From assembly GCA_036266155.1 (NCBI GenBank), contig DATANR010000283.1:1-42991 (forward strand): a stretch of 42,991 nucleotides of DNA, given 5' to 3'. This document shows positions 1 through 8,301 of this stretch, piece after piece. The position numbers were made by a program, and so were the translations under genes. How positions within the stretch are numbered: the stretch's first letter is position 1; each line of letters begins with the position of its first letter. The notes beneath the pieces are model-generated. The model worked only from the letters and a program-made list of their open reading frames with translations, made no database searches and was not told the DNA's origin. The stretch is from SIAJ01 sp036266155. GTDB lineage: Bacteria > Planctomycetota > Planctomycetia > Gemmatales > Gemmataceae.

Positions 1-123
1 GAACCGCCTCGGCCTGATCCTGCCGCGCCGCCTCCGCCGACCCGAGGACCACCGGCCTGTGTAGTGAAGACTTTCGACCCCGACGGCCATATTCGCCGGG
101 GAAAACGACTGCCGACGAGCTGA
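1..123 (+). CDS. C-terminal fragment of an upstream gene (proline-rich tail)
   Basis: Frame 1 is open from the first base of the window and stops at TGA 121-123, giving 40 residues. The first half is proline-rich, with a PPPP run. The end is a charged tail (KTFDPDGHIRRGKRLPTS). This looks like the end of a protein whose body lies before the window. No domain can be named. A second frame is also open until 62-64, so the frame choice rests only on composition and is uncertain. Confidence 0.35.
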   Translation, partial: EPPRPDPAAPPPPTRGPPACVVKTFDPDGHIRRGKRLPTS

Positions 124-353
124 ATAGCGTAACTTGGGTTAAGACCTCGTTCCATCGTATGTTGCTGGCTTGGTGAGAATCCAATCCTTGATCGATTTCA
201 TTCGGCGGCAATCTGCTGCCGTGCCGCTTGCCGCCGGAATTTACCCGAACCTACCCATTGCAAAATGGAATCCCCTCTGACCAAGATGTCATAGGTGCTG
301 AAGCTGGGAAAAGACTCGTTCGAGACACTGAATCCTGTTATTTAGGAATGATT

Positions 354-2807
354 ATGCGATCCATGGCGTCCTCCAGGTTCATTCGCCACTTCCTTGCTGC
401 TTTTCTGTTCCTGGCGCTAGCGACGGATAGTCGTGAGCAAGATCCTCCACCTAAATCCGAGACGAAGCCCAACGTCGAATTGAACGAACGAGCAGCTGCC
501 GAAGAAGCAATGACGCGCTTGCGTGCGAAGTCTGTCCAATTCTTCAAGTCCACTGCAGTACGCCCGCCGGTGAAGGCCGCCGCGCCGAAGCCGCTGAATG
601 TCCTCATGGCGCCGGATGCGGAAAAGACGCTCGAAGCGACCTTGCCGGCGCCTCAGCGCCAATCCCTCGCGCGGAACACGCAGGCGGAATATTTTGAGCC
701 GGACGTGATCCGATCCAAGAATGGTGAACTGCGGGTAACGCTAAACGTCGACTACGCGCATAACCACATTGGCCCTGACCCAGTCCATCTGCGTGCATTC
801 AATGGCAAGCTCGTCGGCCCCACCTTGCGTTGCAAGCCGGGCGACAAACTGCACATCACGTTGAAGAACTTGTTGCCCGGCGAGCGCTGGCTGCCGCACA
901 TGATGAACACCCTTAACAGTTTCAACACCATGAACATGCACTATCATGGTTTGCACGTTTCACCGAACGGCATTAGCGACAATATCCTGATCCAGGTCGG
1001 GCCACATGAAACGCAGGAATACCTGCTAGAAATCCCCAAGGACCATACGACCGGCGCCTACTGGTATCACCCGCACCGGCATGGCTCGACGGCGGGCGAT
1101 GTGGCGAGCGGACTCTCAGGCGCCCTAATTATTGAGGCCCACGACGGCCAGCCGGCGTTGGATAACATTCCGGAGATCAAGGCCGCGAAGGAACGCGTTT
1201 TGGTGCTGAATCAAATTCCATACGTCTACAAGAACACCTTCGGTAAGCCGCCCGACCAAGTGACCTTTGATCTCAAAGAAGGCGTCGTCGAGGCGAAGTA
1301 CGCCAACTACATTTTCGGCCCCGGCGATTGGAACACTCTTGGCCGCTACACCACGATTAACGGTGTCCAGCTTCCCGTGATCCGCATGCGCCCCGGTCAG
1401 GTCGAGCGTTGGCGAATTGTCGATAGCGGCCAGCGCGAAATGATCCTTCTCAAGATGATCCCCAAACCAGCTGCTGACGGCAAAGTGTCGGCATCGCTCA
1501 ATTTCCACGAGATCGCAGTCGATGGTCTCGCCTTGGGCAAGATGGTCGAATCGCCGTCAATTGAACTCTGGCCGGGCTATCGCTCGGAGGTTCTCGTGCA
1601 GGCCCCGCCCACTCGCGGGGAGTATCTGCTCATCGACGACGCGGTTCCGGCCAGCAACACGATCAACGGTCAGAACAAACACCTCAACTATGTTGCCCGT
1701 ATCATCGTCGACGGCGACCCGGTCACGATGAAGCTGCCGAAGAGTGCCGAGATGACGCCTCTTCGTCTTCCGTCGATTCCTGATAAGGACATTACGGGCA
1801 AGCAAGAAGCCAAATACGGCATCATCTTTGTCGGGCAGGGCGCCAATCAGACAATTGCCTTCACCATCGACGGCAAGTCATTCGACATGGAGACGGCTCG
1901 GACGCTCAAGCTGAACGATGTCGACGAATGGACGATCAGTTCGATCAACGATGTCGGGCCAGTCACGCACCCGTTCCACATTCATGTCAATCCGTTCGAA
2001 GTCACGTCAATCATGGCGCCGTCGGCAGACGATCCAAATAAGCTCGTCGAACAACTGACGAACGGCTCCGTTTGGCGCGACACGGTAAAGATCCCAGGCA
2101 ATGGCTATGTTAAGATGCGGACGCGCTACACCGATTTCATCGGCACGTTCGTGCAGCACTGTCACATCCTCGACCACGAAGACCAGGGGATGATGCAGTT
2201 GATCGATATCGTCGACCCCAAGGACGCGCCCAAGGTGGCCAAACCGCTCATCAAGCCCAACGAGCTGACCGTAGCGCCGGAGTTGACACTCCCCGATGCG
2301 GACGGCAAACGCCAGTCGCTAGCGGACCTGCGCGGCAAACCTGTTGCGTTGTTCTTCTTTAAGGGTCACGGTTGCTTGCATTGTGCGCAACAGGTCGCCG
2401 CGTTTACCCAGCATCATGATGCGTTCGTGAAGAAGGGCATCCAGGTGATTGGCGTCACCTCGGACAGTATCGAAGACTTGAAACAGGCTTTGGAATTTTC
2501 GCCCTGTCCGTTCACTCTTCTTGCGGATCCCAAAGGGATCGCGTTCGCCAAGTTCGGGTGCGTCAAGGCCGACGGACTGCAGCATGGAACTTTTTCTCTC
2601 GATGCCGACCATCGAGTGATATGGCAAACCATTGGCTCGTCGCCGTTCTTGCGCGTGAAAGATCTTCTCGATGACGCCGCTCAGTCGGCGGTTCCGTTGA
2701 ACGATAAGCGCAGGGCCGTCGGCAAGGAAACACGCGTTTTTCCGTCTCTTGAAGAACTGAACGGCGACCTGGACAATCGGCTCCGATCGTCTGCGGTCAA
2801 GAAATGA
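354..2807 (+). CDS. Multicopper oxidase with C-terminal peroxiredoxin/thioredoxin-like domain
   Basis: Exported blue copper oxidase (laccase / bilirubin-oxidase / CotA-like) of 817 aa that would oxidise phenols or metals and reduce oxygen to water. The frame is open from 228, but ATG 354 is preferred. AGGA lies 6 nt upstream, and the product then begins with a signal peptide (arginines, then FLAAFLFLALA). The four copper clusters are visible: HYHG at residue 196, HPHRHGST at 239, HPFHIH at 539 and HCHILDHEDQGMM at 602. From about residue 644 to 760 there is an AhpC/TSA-Redoxin fold domain with a CLHC pair (GCLHCAQQ). Fusion of this domain to a copper oxidase is the unusual part; it could deliver or reset copper or thiols. 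The protein is longer than ordinary three-domain laccases (about 500 aa) because of the fusion and a long N-terminal spacer. A tyrosinase follows 52 nt later. Confidence 0.9.
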   Translation: MRSMASSRFIRHFLAAFLFLALATDSREQDPPPKSETKPNVELNERAAAEEAMTRLRAKSVQFFKSTAVRPPVKAAAPKPLNVLMAPDAEKTLEATLPAPQRQSLARNTQAEYFEPDVIRSKNGELRVTLNVDYAHNHIGPDPVHLRAFNGKLVGPTLRCKPGDKLHITLKNLLPGERWLPHMMNTLNSFNTMNMHYHGLHVSPNGISDNILIQVGPHETQEYLLEIPKDHTTGAYWYHPHRHGSTAGDVASGLSGALIIEAHDGQPALDNIPEIKAAKERVLVLNQIPYVYKNTFGKPPDQVTFDLKEGVVEAKYANYIFGPGDWNTLGRYTTINGVQLPVIRMRPGQVERWRIVDSGQREMILLKMIPKPAADGKVSASLNFHEIAVDGLALGKMVESPSIELWPGYRSEVLVQAPPTRGEYLLIDDAVPASNTINGQNKHLNYVARIIVDGDPVTMKLPKSAEMTPLRLPSIPDKDITGKQEAKYGIIFVGQGANQTIAFTIDGKSFDMETARTLKLNDVDEWTISSINDVGPVTHPFHIHVNPFEVTSIMAPSADDPNKLVEQLTNGSVWRDTVKIPGNGYVKMRTRYTDFIGTFVQHCHILDHEDQGMMQLIDIVDPKDAPKVAKPLIKPNELTVAPELTLPDADGKRQSLADLRGKPVALFFFKGHGCLHCAQQVAAFTQHHDAFVKKGIQVIGVTSDSIEDLKQALEFSPCPFTLLADPKGIAFAKFGCVKADGLQHGTFSLDADHRVIWQTIGSSPFLRVKDLLDDAAQSAVPLNDKRRAVGKETRVFPSLEELNGDLDNRLRSSAVKK

Positions 2808-2859
2808 TCAAGCTTCCGATTTGAATGAACACCCACTGCCTCTTGAGGAAAGCACCTTG

Positions 2860-4395
2860 ATGTCAACGACCACCGCGGCCCCCGTGGCCAATCCGACTTG
2901 GTATGGCGATATTCGGCAGATGTTTACGCCGACAGATGTTGCCCATATGGGCAAACAAGGACTCGATTTAACTAGTTATGAAGAGGTCAGGAATAGCGCC
3001 GGCAATATTTATGGGCAAGTGGCGTCGAAGCAAATGCCTCGGCCCACGCCCTGGCCCGACGACTGGATTGCCACGTTCTTGAACTGGATGACGAATAGTT
3101 TCCCCAAGGGGACGAACCCGGCCCCGGCAAGAGCGTCGGTCGCCGCGGCCCGAGCCCCCATGAAGCAGGCGGGTCGAATTCGCAAGGAAATCACCAAGCT
3201 TTCCGGTCCCGAGTTGGACACTTTGAAAAAGGCTTTCAATGGCATCCTGGCAAAGGGCACGGACGATCCTAACAGTTACTTTGTTCAGGCCGGCTATCAC
3301 TGGCTTCCCAACTTATTTTGCCAGCATCATGTGCCCGGGTATAATCCTTGGCATCGTGCCTATTTGATCAGCTTCGAGAATGCGCTGCGCTCCGTGCCGG
3401 GCTGCGAAAATGTGACGCTCCCCTATTGGGACATCACGACGCCGTTCCCCGAGGTTCTCAAGAGCGCTCCGTTCGATAGCTATACGCTGCCCAAGGATGT
3501 CGGAACGGATTTTCCGGCAGGCTATAAAACCGAAAGGTATCCCTATCCCGAAATTCAGCAGAACTTGATTGACTATCAAGTTGCCGGCGACATCAAGCGG
3601 GCGCTCTCCAAAACGGACTGGGAGGATTTTCACGGCGGCTGGGGTGACCAGCCGGGATTTGGCGGCTCTTCGAACAATACGATCATTCAGGCTCATGACA
3701 GCGGACATGGTTCTATTGGGCCGACCATGGCCCAACAATCGGTGGCGGCCTTTGACCCAGTGTTCTGGTTCTTCCACGCCAATTGGGATCGGTTGTTCTG
3801 GCAGTGGCAGCAGCAGATGCACGCCACGACGTTGGACACCTTGTTGACGACGATCAACAAGACCACGGATATATTGAGCTACCAGATATTCACGATGCCG
3901 GTCCTTGAGAACCTGGCGCCGTTTACGGCCAATCCACCCAAGCTGTCGACGTTGTCAATCATCGACTCGGTGAATTCGCTCGACGTCGACTATCAGGATC
4001 CGGAGACACGGACAGCCATGGCCTTTCTACCCAAAACACAACGTGCTGTTCCGGCATCACAGACATTCACCGTTCATCCGGACCGCGTCAATGTGCGCGT
4101 CGGCGGGCTGAATCGGTTGAAGATCCCGGGCAGTTTCAAGGTGATTCTTCTCAAGGACGGAAAACCCATCGCCGCCCGGTTCTTCTTCCAGCCCAACGAG
4201 GTCGAGAAGTGCCCGAATTGCGTCAACAATGCCGTCGTTCACTTTGACTTTGAATTGCCACTAGCCGAGGTCGCGAACGGCAAACTGGATGTTGCAGTTG
4301 AGCCGGTCAACAAAAGCTTCGTCGGCAATCGTTTCCCGCAAAAGATGATGGGGAATCCCACGGTCGACGTTCATTTACTCATGACGACGGAGTAA
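2860..4395 (+). CDS. Tyrosinase / polyphenol oxidase (type 3 copper)
   Basis: A 511-aa binuclear copper monooxygenase that would hydroxylate monophenols and oxidise o-diphenols to quinones. The CuA histidines fit H147, H156 and H165 (HW ... QHHVPGYNPWHRAYL). The CuB site fits H279, H283 (AHDSGHGS) and H306 in FDPVFWFFHANWDRLFW. A beta-rich C-terminal part (about residue 390 on, with a CPNC pair) resembles the shielding domain of polyphenol oxidases. The frame opens at TTG 2821, but ATG 2860 has GAGGAA 9 nt upstream, so it is taken as the start. TTG 2857 is an alternative. No signal peptide is seen, so the enzyme may stay in the cytosol while its copper-oxidase neighbour is exported. It lies in a four-gene plus-strand cluster. 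Confidence 0.88.
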   Translation: MSTTTAAPVANPTWYGDIRQMFTPTDVAHMGKQGLDLTSYEEVRNSAGNIYGQVASKQMPRPTPWPDDWIATFLNWMTNSFPKGTNPAPARASVAAARAPMKQAGRIRKEITKLSGPELDTLKKAFNGILAKGTDDPNSYFVQAGYHWLPNLFCQHHVPGYNPWHRAYLISFENALRSVPGCENVTLPYWDITTPFPEVLKSAPFDSYTLPKDVGTDFPAGYKTERYPYPEIQQNLIDYQVAGDIKRALSKTDWEDFHGGWGDQPGFGGSSNNTIIQAHDSGHGSIGPTMAQQSVAAFDPVFWFFHANWDRLFWQWQQQMHATTLDTLLTTINKTTDILSYQIFTMPVLENLAPFTANPPKLSTLSIIDSVNSLDVDYQDPETRTAMAFLPKTQRAVPASQTFTVHPDRVNVRVGGLNRLKIPGSFKVILLKDGKPIAARFFFQPNEVEKCPNCVNNAVVHFDFELPLAEVANGKLDVAVEPVNKSFVGNRFPQKMMGNPTVDVHLLMTTE

Positions 4396-4465
4396 CTTCG
4401 CAGATGCAACCGTGACGTGCGGATGGCTGAGGCCCCGCGGCGAGGGACAAAAACCAGGAGAATCG

Positions 4466-4930
4466 TTGTCGCTCTCTGAATCCACATTGCATCCGCCATC
4501 CGCGTCGTCCGGTTGCGGATGCGCGGCTCCGCCGCCAAGGCGCGTCGTCCGGCATTTGCCGCTGCTCCCTGCGATCGTCTTGGTATTGTTGCCGAAATGT
4601 CCCTTGTGTTTCATGGCTTGGATTGGCGTCTTCGGTTCTTTTGAGGCGAGCAACTGGTTGTCGGATATCTGGGGAACGCCGCTCGCGGCAGTGCTATTGA
4701 CGCTAGCCGTCGGCGCGATGGCACTGCGCGCACGGCATCGGCAGGACTGGACACCCGTAAAAATCAGCATCCTGGGCGCCGCCGTTCTGTTGATCGGAAA
4801 ATGCCGATTCGATTCGCTATTGCTGGTGTATGCCGGATTAGTATTGATGATCGTCGCGTGCGCCTGGAGCAGCCGCGCGAACCGTTTTCAGAATGTAGCT
4901 TTGGATCGAGGCCATCACTTGAGTCAATGA
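4466..4930 (+). CDS. Small integral membrane protein with a KCPLC motif (MerC-like layout)
   Basis: A 154-aa protein with about four hydrophobic segments. The first carries LLPKCPLCFMAW, a cysteine pair at a membrane edge like that of MerC/MerT-type metal transporters. The second half has GKCRFDS. The N-terminus is polar, with several prolines and a cysteine pair (SGCGCAAPP). The frame is open from GTG 4412, but TTG 4466 has AGGAG 5 nt upstream and is preferred. It sits 70 nt after the tyrosinase and 20 nt before the DJ-1-like gene, probably co-transcribed. A role in moving copper to or from the two neighbouring copper enzymes is an inference from the motif and context. Family membership is not certain. 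Confidence 0.65.
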   Translation: MSLSESTLHPPSASSGCGCAAPPPRRVVRHLPLLPAIVLVLLPKCPLCFMAWIGVFGSFEASNWLSDIWGTPLAAVLLTLAVGAMALRARHRQDWTPVKISILGAAVLLIGKCRFDSLLLVYAGLVLMIVACAWSSRANRFQNVALDRGHHLSQ

Positions 4931-4950
4931 TTTGATTTCGGAGGCGCACC

Positions 4951-5652
4951 TTGGCAAGCCCATTCAAAATCGTCATTCCCGTTTACGAAGGCTTCGACCT
5001 GCTCGATATGGCGGGGCCGCGCGAAATGTTCGTGTGGTGGGGCAATTACGATTCAACGCGCGAGATTCAAGTCATCGTCGCCGCCGAAAAAAAAGGCAAT
5101 GTCTGGGCTTACACACCGTCACCGCCAGGTGAGCCACCACGACCGGGACTGCAGGTGGTTGCCGCGCACTCATTCGCGGACATTGATCACGTCGACCTGC
5201 TTTGGGTGCCTGGCGGCGCCGTTGAGAGCTTGAAGCGTGAAATGAAGAACCCGGAGTACATGAATTTCCTCAAGAGAGTGGCGAAGGATGCGACCTACGT
5301 TGCGTCGGTTTGCGAAGGCGCACTGCTTCTGGCCCACGCCGGCCTCCTGGATGGTTTCGAGGTGACGACGCATTGGGCATTCATTCCCTGTCTGCAACAG
5401 CATTATCCGAAGGTGAAAGTAGCGCCCGGTTACCCGCGCTTTATCGTCGATGACCACAACGGCAAATTGACCAAGGGGATTCGCGTGACCGGAGGCGGGA
5501 TCTCGTCCGGGCTCGACGAATCGTTGAAACTGATTCTCGTGGCTGCCGGCCAGGAGGTGGCCGAGCAGGTCCAAACTGTGACACAGTATTTCCCGTCCCC
5601 ACCTGTCAATGGAACCATTCCGGGAGCCACATCCTGTCCTTTGTGGTCTTGA
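4951..5652 (+). CDS. DJ-1/PfpI family protein, isonitrile hydratase-like
   Basis: A 233-aa protein of the ThiJ/DJ-1/PfpI superfamily. The nucleophile elbow is ASVCEGALLLA with Cys121, followed by AGLL and TTHW, which is the pattern of isonitrile hydratase and of the amidase domain of AraC-like GATase1 regulators. The N-terminus (IVIPVYEGFDLLDMAGP) and the GGG-x-SSGLD segment fit the same subgroup. No helix-turn-helix domain follows, so it is an enzyme rather than a regulator. Start TTG 4951 has GGAGG 6 nt upstream. It is the last gene of the copper-oxidase cluster. Isonitriles bind copper tightly, so a link to the copper enzymes is possible but is inference only. Confidence 0.82.
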   Translation: MASPFKIVIPVYEGFDLLDMAGPREMFVWWGNYDSTREIQVIVAAEKKGNVWAYTPSPPGEPPRPGLQVVAAHSFADIDHVDLLWVPGGAVESLKREMKNPEYMNFLKRVAKDATYVASVCEGALLLAHAGLLDGFEVTTHWAFIPCLQQHYPKVKVAPGYPRFIVDDHNGKLTKGIRVTGGGISSGLDESLKLILVAAGQEVAEQVQTVTQYFPSPPVNGTIPGATSCPLWS

Positions 5653-5658
5653 TGATCT

Positions 5659-5700
5659 CGAGACGGCAAGAGGCTGTTGCAACAGCTTCTTGCCGTCTCG
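5659..5700. repeat. 42-bp near-perfect palindrome after the DJ-1-like gene
   Basis: The two 21-bp halves are reverse complements with one mismatch (a G-T wobble in RNA). The centre is GTTGCAAC and the outer ends are CGAGACGGCAAG and CTTGCCGTCTCG. It begins 6 nt after the DJ-1-like stop codon. No T tract follows on the plus strand, so it is not a textbook intrinsic terminator. It may be a bidirectional 3' end hairpin or one copy of a dispersed palindromic repeat. It separates the copper cluster from the TIR genes. Confidence 0.8.
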
Positions 5701-5772
5701 CTTCGCAAAAGGATTGCAAGGGTTGGCAGTCCGAGAGACCGAACGCCGTAAGCGGCAGCCGGCCTGCTTTCC

Positions 5773-5787
5773 TCTCGCGAAGCGAGA
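5773..5787 (+). other. Short hairpin upstream of the TIR-NB-ARC gene
   Basis: TCTCGC-GAA-GCGAGA forms a perfect 6-bp stem with a 3-nt loop, 49 nt before ATG 5837. It lies in the 184-bp gap between the DJ-1-like gene and the TIR gene. No clear SD is seen before ATG 5837, so this leader may matter for translation, but that is only a suggestion. Confidence 0.35.
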
Positions 5788-5836
5788 TGGCTACAAAAGA
5801 GTCATCCGGACCACTCGTCACAAAGTCTGATTCGCC

Positions 5837-8239
5837 ATGCCCAAACGCTTCCGTATTGCCTTTTCGTTCGCGGGCGAGAAACGCGAGTTTGTTGAAAAGG
5901 TCGCACAGATTCTGGCTCAGCGCTTCGGCGAGGACAAGATTCTCTACGACAAGTTTCATGAGGCAGAGTTTGCTAATCCCGACCTCGCCCTGGACCTTCC
6001 GGCTCTTTACAAGAACGAATCCGATTTGATCGTTGCGGTATTCTGCCCCGAATACCAGGGCCGAGAGTGGTGCGGGCTCGAGTGGCGCGCCATTTTTTCG
6101 ATCGTCAAAGAGGGTGGTTCCAAGCAAATCCTGCTCAGTCGTTTCGATCTCACCGACGGCAAGGACCTCTTCGGCCTTGGCGGCTTCATCGAACTCGACG
6201 ACAAAACCGCGGAACAATTCGCGACGCTCATACTTGAACGCCTCGCGATCAACGAGGGCTTGCCGAAGAACCATTACACCAAGCCGCCGCCGGCGAGCGG
6301 CGACACGCCGCGCACGACCATTCCGCACAATCTGCCGTCGCTTCAGCCCTTCTTCGGCCGCGAGGACGAGTTAGCGAAAATCGCCGACGCGCTCGATCCC
6401 GAATCGCGGACCTGGGGCGCGCTCATCGACGGGCCGGGCGGCATGGGCAAGACGTCGCTGGCCGTTCGGGCGGCCTATGCCTGCACGAAGGAACAGTTCG
6501 ACAAGATCGCCTTCATCTCGCTCAAGTCGCGCGAACTCGACGACGATGGCATCCGCGACCTCTCCGGCTTCCTCATCAGCGGCCTCGCCGAACTGCTCAA
6601 CGAACTCGCCCGCGAACTCGGCCACGCGGAGATCGCCAAAGCGATCGACAAAGACCGGCCGCGCCTGTTGATCGAATCGCTGCGCGGCACGAAGACGCTG
6701 TTGATCCTCGATAACCTCGAAAGTCTGATCAAATCCGACCGCGACGTCGTCTTCAATTTGGTTAATAAGCTGCCGCCGGGCTGCAAGGCGATCCTGACGT
6801 CGCGCGTGCGCATCGGCTCCGGCGCGTACGAATTGATTCTCGTGAAGCTGAGCGAGGAGGCCGCGCTGGCGACGCTTGCCAAACTCGCGGAGAACAATCC
6901 CGCACTCGCCAAGACCACTCCGGCGGAACGCCTCACACTCTACAAGCAGACCGGCGGCACGCCGCTGCTGCTCCGCTGGACGGCCGGGCAGATCGGCCGC
7001 GGCAGTTGCCTCACCTTTGCCGACGCTCTCGACTTCTTGCGCAAGTGTCCCGAGGGCAACGACCCGCTCGAATTCATCTTCGGCGACCTGGTCGCGGACT
7101 TCAGCGACGCCGAGACGAATGCGCTCTGCGCCCTGACCTATTTCACGTTGCCCGCGAAGGTGGCGCACATCGCCTCGATCGCTGAGCGCGACGAAAAAGA
7201 AATCGACCCGGCACTTCGGTCGCTCACCAACCGTGCCCTGGTCGTCCCGAGCGAGGAGTTGCAAACTTTCACCCTCGTGCCGCTGGTCGCGGACTTCCTG
7301 CGCAAGAAGAAGCCCGATGTCTTGCGCGAAACCGGTGATCGGCTCGACAAGCTCGCCTACGCGCTCGTGATCGAGAACGGCTCTCAAAAACACGACCGCT
7401 TCCCGGTGCTCGACGCCGCCTGGCCCACAGTCGCCGCCGCCTTGCCGCGCTTCCTCGCCGGGGAGAATGATCGCTTGCAGAAAGTGTGCGCTGCGCTGGT
7501 CGACTTTCTCAACTTCACCGGCCGTTGGGATGAATGGCTCGCTTTGTCGCTCGATGCCGAGCGCTGCACGATCGCGGCGAGGGATTTCAACAAGGCCGGC
7601 TGGCGGGCCTTTCACGCCGGTTACGTCCACTACTTGCGCAGGCAATCGGCCGAGGTGCTCGCCAGTGCAGACCGGGCCGAAACCCACTGGCGCGAAGCGA
7701 AAGCAGGCGCTCGTGAGCGGGCCGTCGCCATTCGTTTGCGCGGCATCGGACATGAGTTGGCAAGCGACTACGCCGCCGCCATCGCCGCCTATCGCGAAGC
7801 GGTGGACCTCTGGCGCAAGCTGGGCCTCGAGACCATAGACGCCGCGATCGGCCTGAACGACCTCGCTGATGTCGAGAAATTATCGGGCGACCACAAATCA
7901 GCCGAGTGCGACTATCGCGAGGCCCTGCGGATCGCTCACGCCATCAACTACCGCGAGGGCATCGCTATTTTCACGGGCAATTTGGCGAATTTGGCGGTGG
8001 ATCGCGGGGACTGGCCGGGCGCGGAATCACTAACCCGCACGGCCCTGACTGTTGCCGAGGGCATCGGACGCCAACAGCTGATCGCCTCGAACTGCAGCAG
8101 ACTTGCGAAGGCGCTTGCGCGCCAGGGGAAGAAGGAGGAAGCCCTGCCGCATGCCCAGCGCGCTGTGGCGATTTACCAAAAGCTCGGGACGCCGGACCTC
8201 GTCGAGGCCAGGAAAACCCTTTCCGAATGCGAACGTTAG
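5837..8239 (+). CDS. TIR - NB-ARC - TPR STAND ATPase (bacterial NLR-like defence protein)
   Basis: An 800-aa protein with three parts. Residues 5-150 form a TIR domain: it opens with RIAFSFAGEKREF, and the WCGLEW motif puts the likely NADase glutamate at E82. Residues about 170-480 form a STAND NTPase of NB-ARC type, with FFGRE before Walker A GPGGMGKTS (199-207), Walker B LLILDN with the acidic residue at about D292, ILTSR, and GGTPLLLRW. The region from about residue 560 to 790 is made of TPR-like helical pairs (ending EALPHAQRAVAIYQKLG). Known proteins of this build sense phage or stress ligands through the repeats, oligomerise on ATP and let TIR domains destroy NAD+. It converges on a tandem-TIR gene 62 bp away. 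Start ATG 5837 places the TIR motif at the right distance, but no strong SD is seen. Confidence 0.9.
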   Translation: MPKRFRIAFSFAGEKREFVEKVAQILAQRFGEDKILYDKFHEAEFANPDLALDLPALYKNESDLIVAVFCPEYQGREWCGLEWRAIFSIVKEGGSKQILLSRFDLTDGKDLFGLGGFIELDDKTAEQFATLILERLAINEGLPKNHYTKPPPASGDTPRTTIPHNLPSLQPFFGREDELAKIADALDPESRTWGALIDGPGGMGKTSLAVRAAYACTKEQFDKIAFISLKSRELDDDGIRDLSGFLISGLAELLNELARELGHAEIAKAIDKDRPRLLIESLRGTKTLLILDNLESLIKSDRDVVFNLVNKLPPGCKAILTSRVRIGSGAYELILVKLSEEAALATLAKLAENNPALAKTTPAERLTLYKQTGGTPLLLRWTAGQIGRGSCLTFADALDFLRKCPEGNDPLEFIFGDLVADFSDAETNALCALTYFTLPAKVAHIASIAERDEKEIDPALRSLTNRALVVPSEELQTFTLVPLVADFLRKKKPDVLRETGDRLDKLAYALVIENGSQKHDRFPVLDAAWPTVAAALPRFLAGENDRLQKVCAALVDFLNFTGRWDEWLALSLDAERCTIAARDFNKAGWRAFHAGYVHYLRRQSAEVLASADRAETHWREAKAGARERAVAIRLRGIGHELASDYAAAIAAYREAVDLWRKLGLETIDAAIGLNDLADVEKLSGDHKSAECDYREALRIAHAINYREGIAIFTGNLANLAVDRGDWPGAESLTRTALTVAEGIGRQQLIASNCSRLAKALARQGKKEEALPHAQRAVAIYQKLGTPDLVEARKTLSECER

Positions 8240-8301
8240 GCGGCCGGTTCAACGGCCATCGTCCATTGGTGCCGCAAGCCGCATCGAAACTGTCGCCTCC
8301 C

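Noticed and set aside
5643..6029. 128-codon frame overlapping the start of the TIR-NB-ARC gene
   Set aside because: It overlaps the TIR domain in another frame, spans the palindrome and shows no domain.
6371..7753. 460-codon open frame antisense to the TIR-NB-ARC gene
   Set aside because: It lies wholly inside a gene with clear domains, is rich in Arg, Gly and Glu without motifs, and arises from third-position GC bias.
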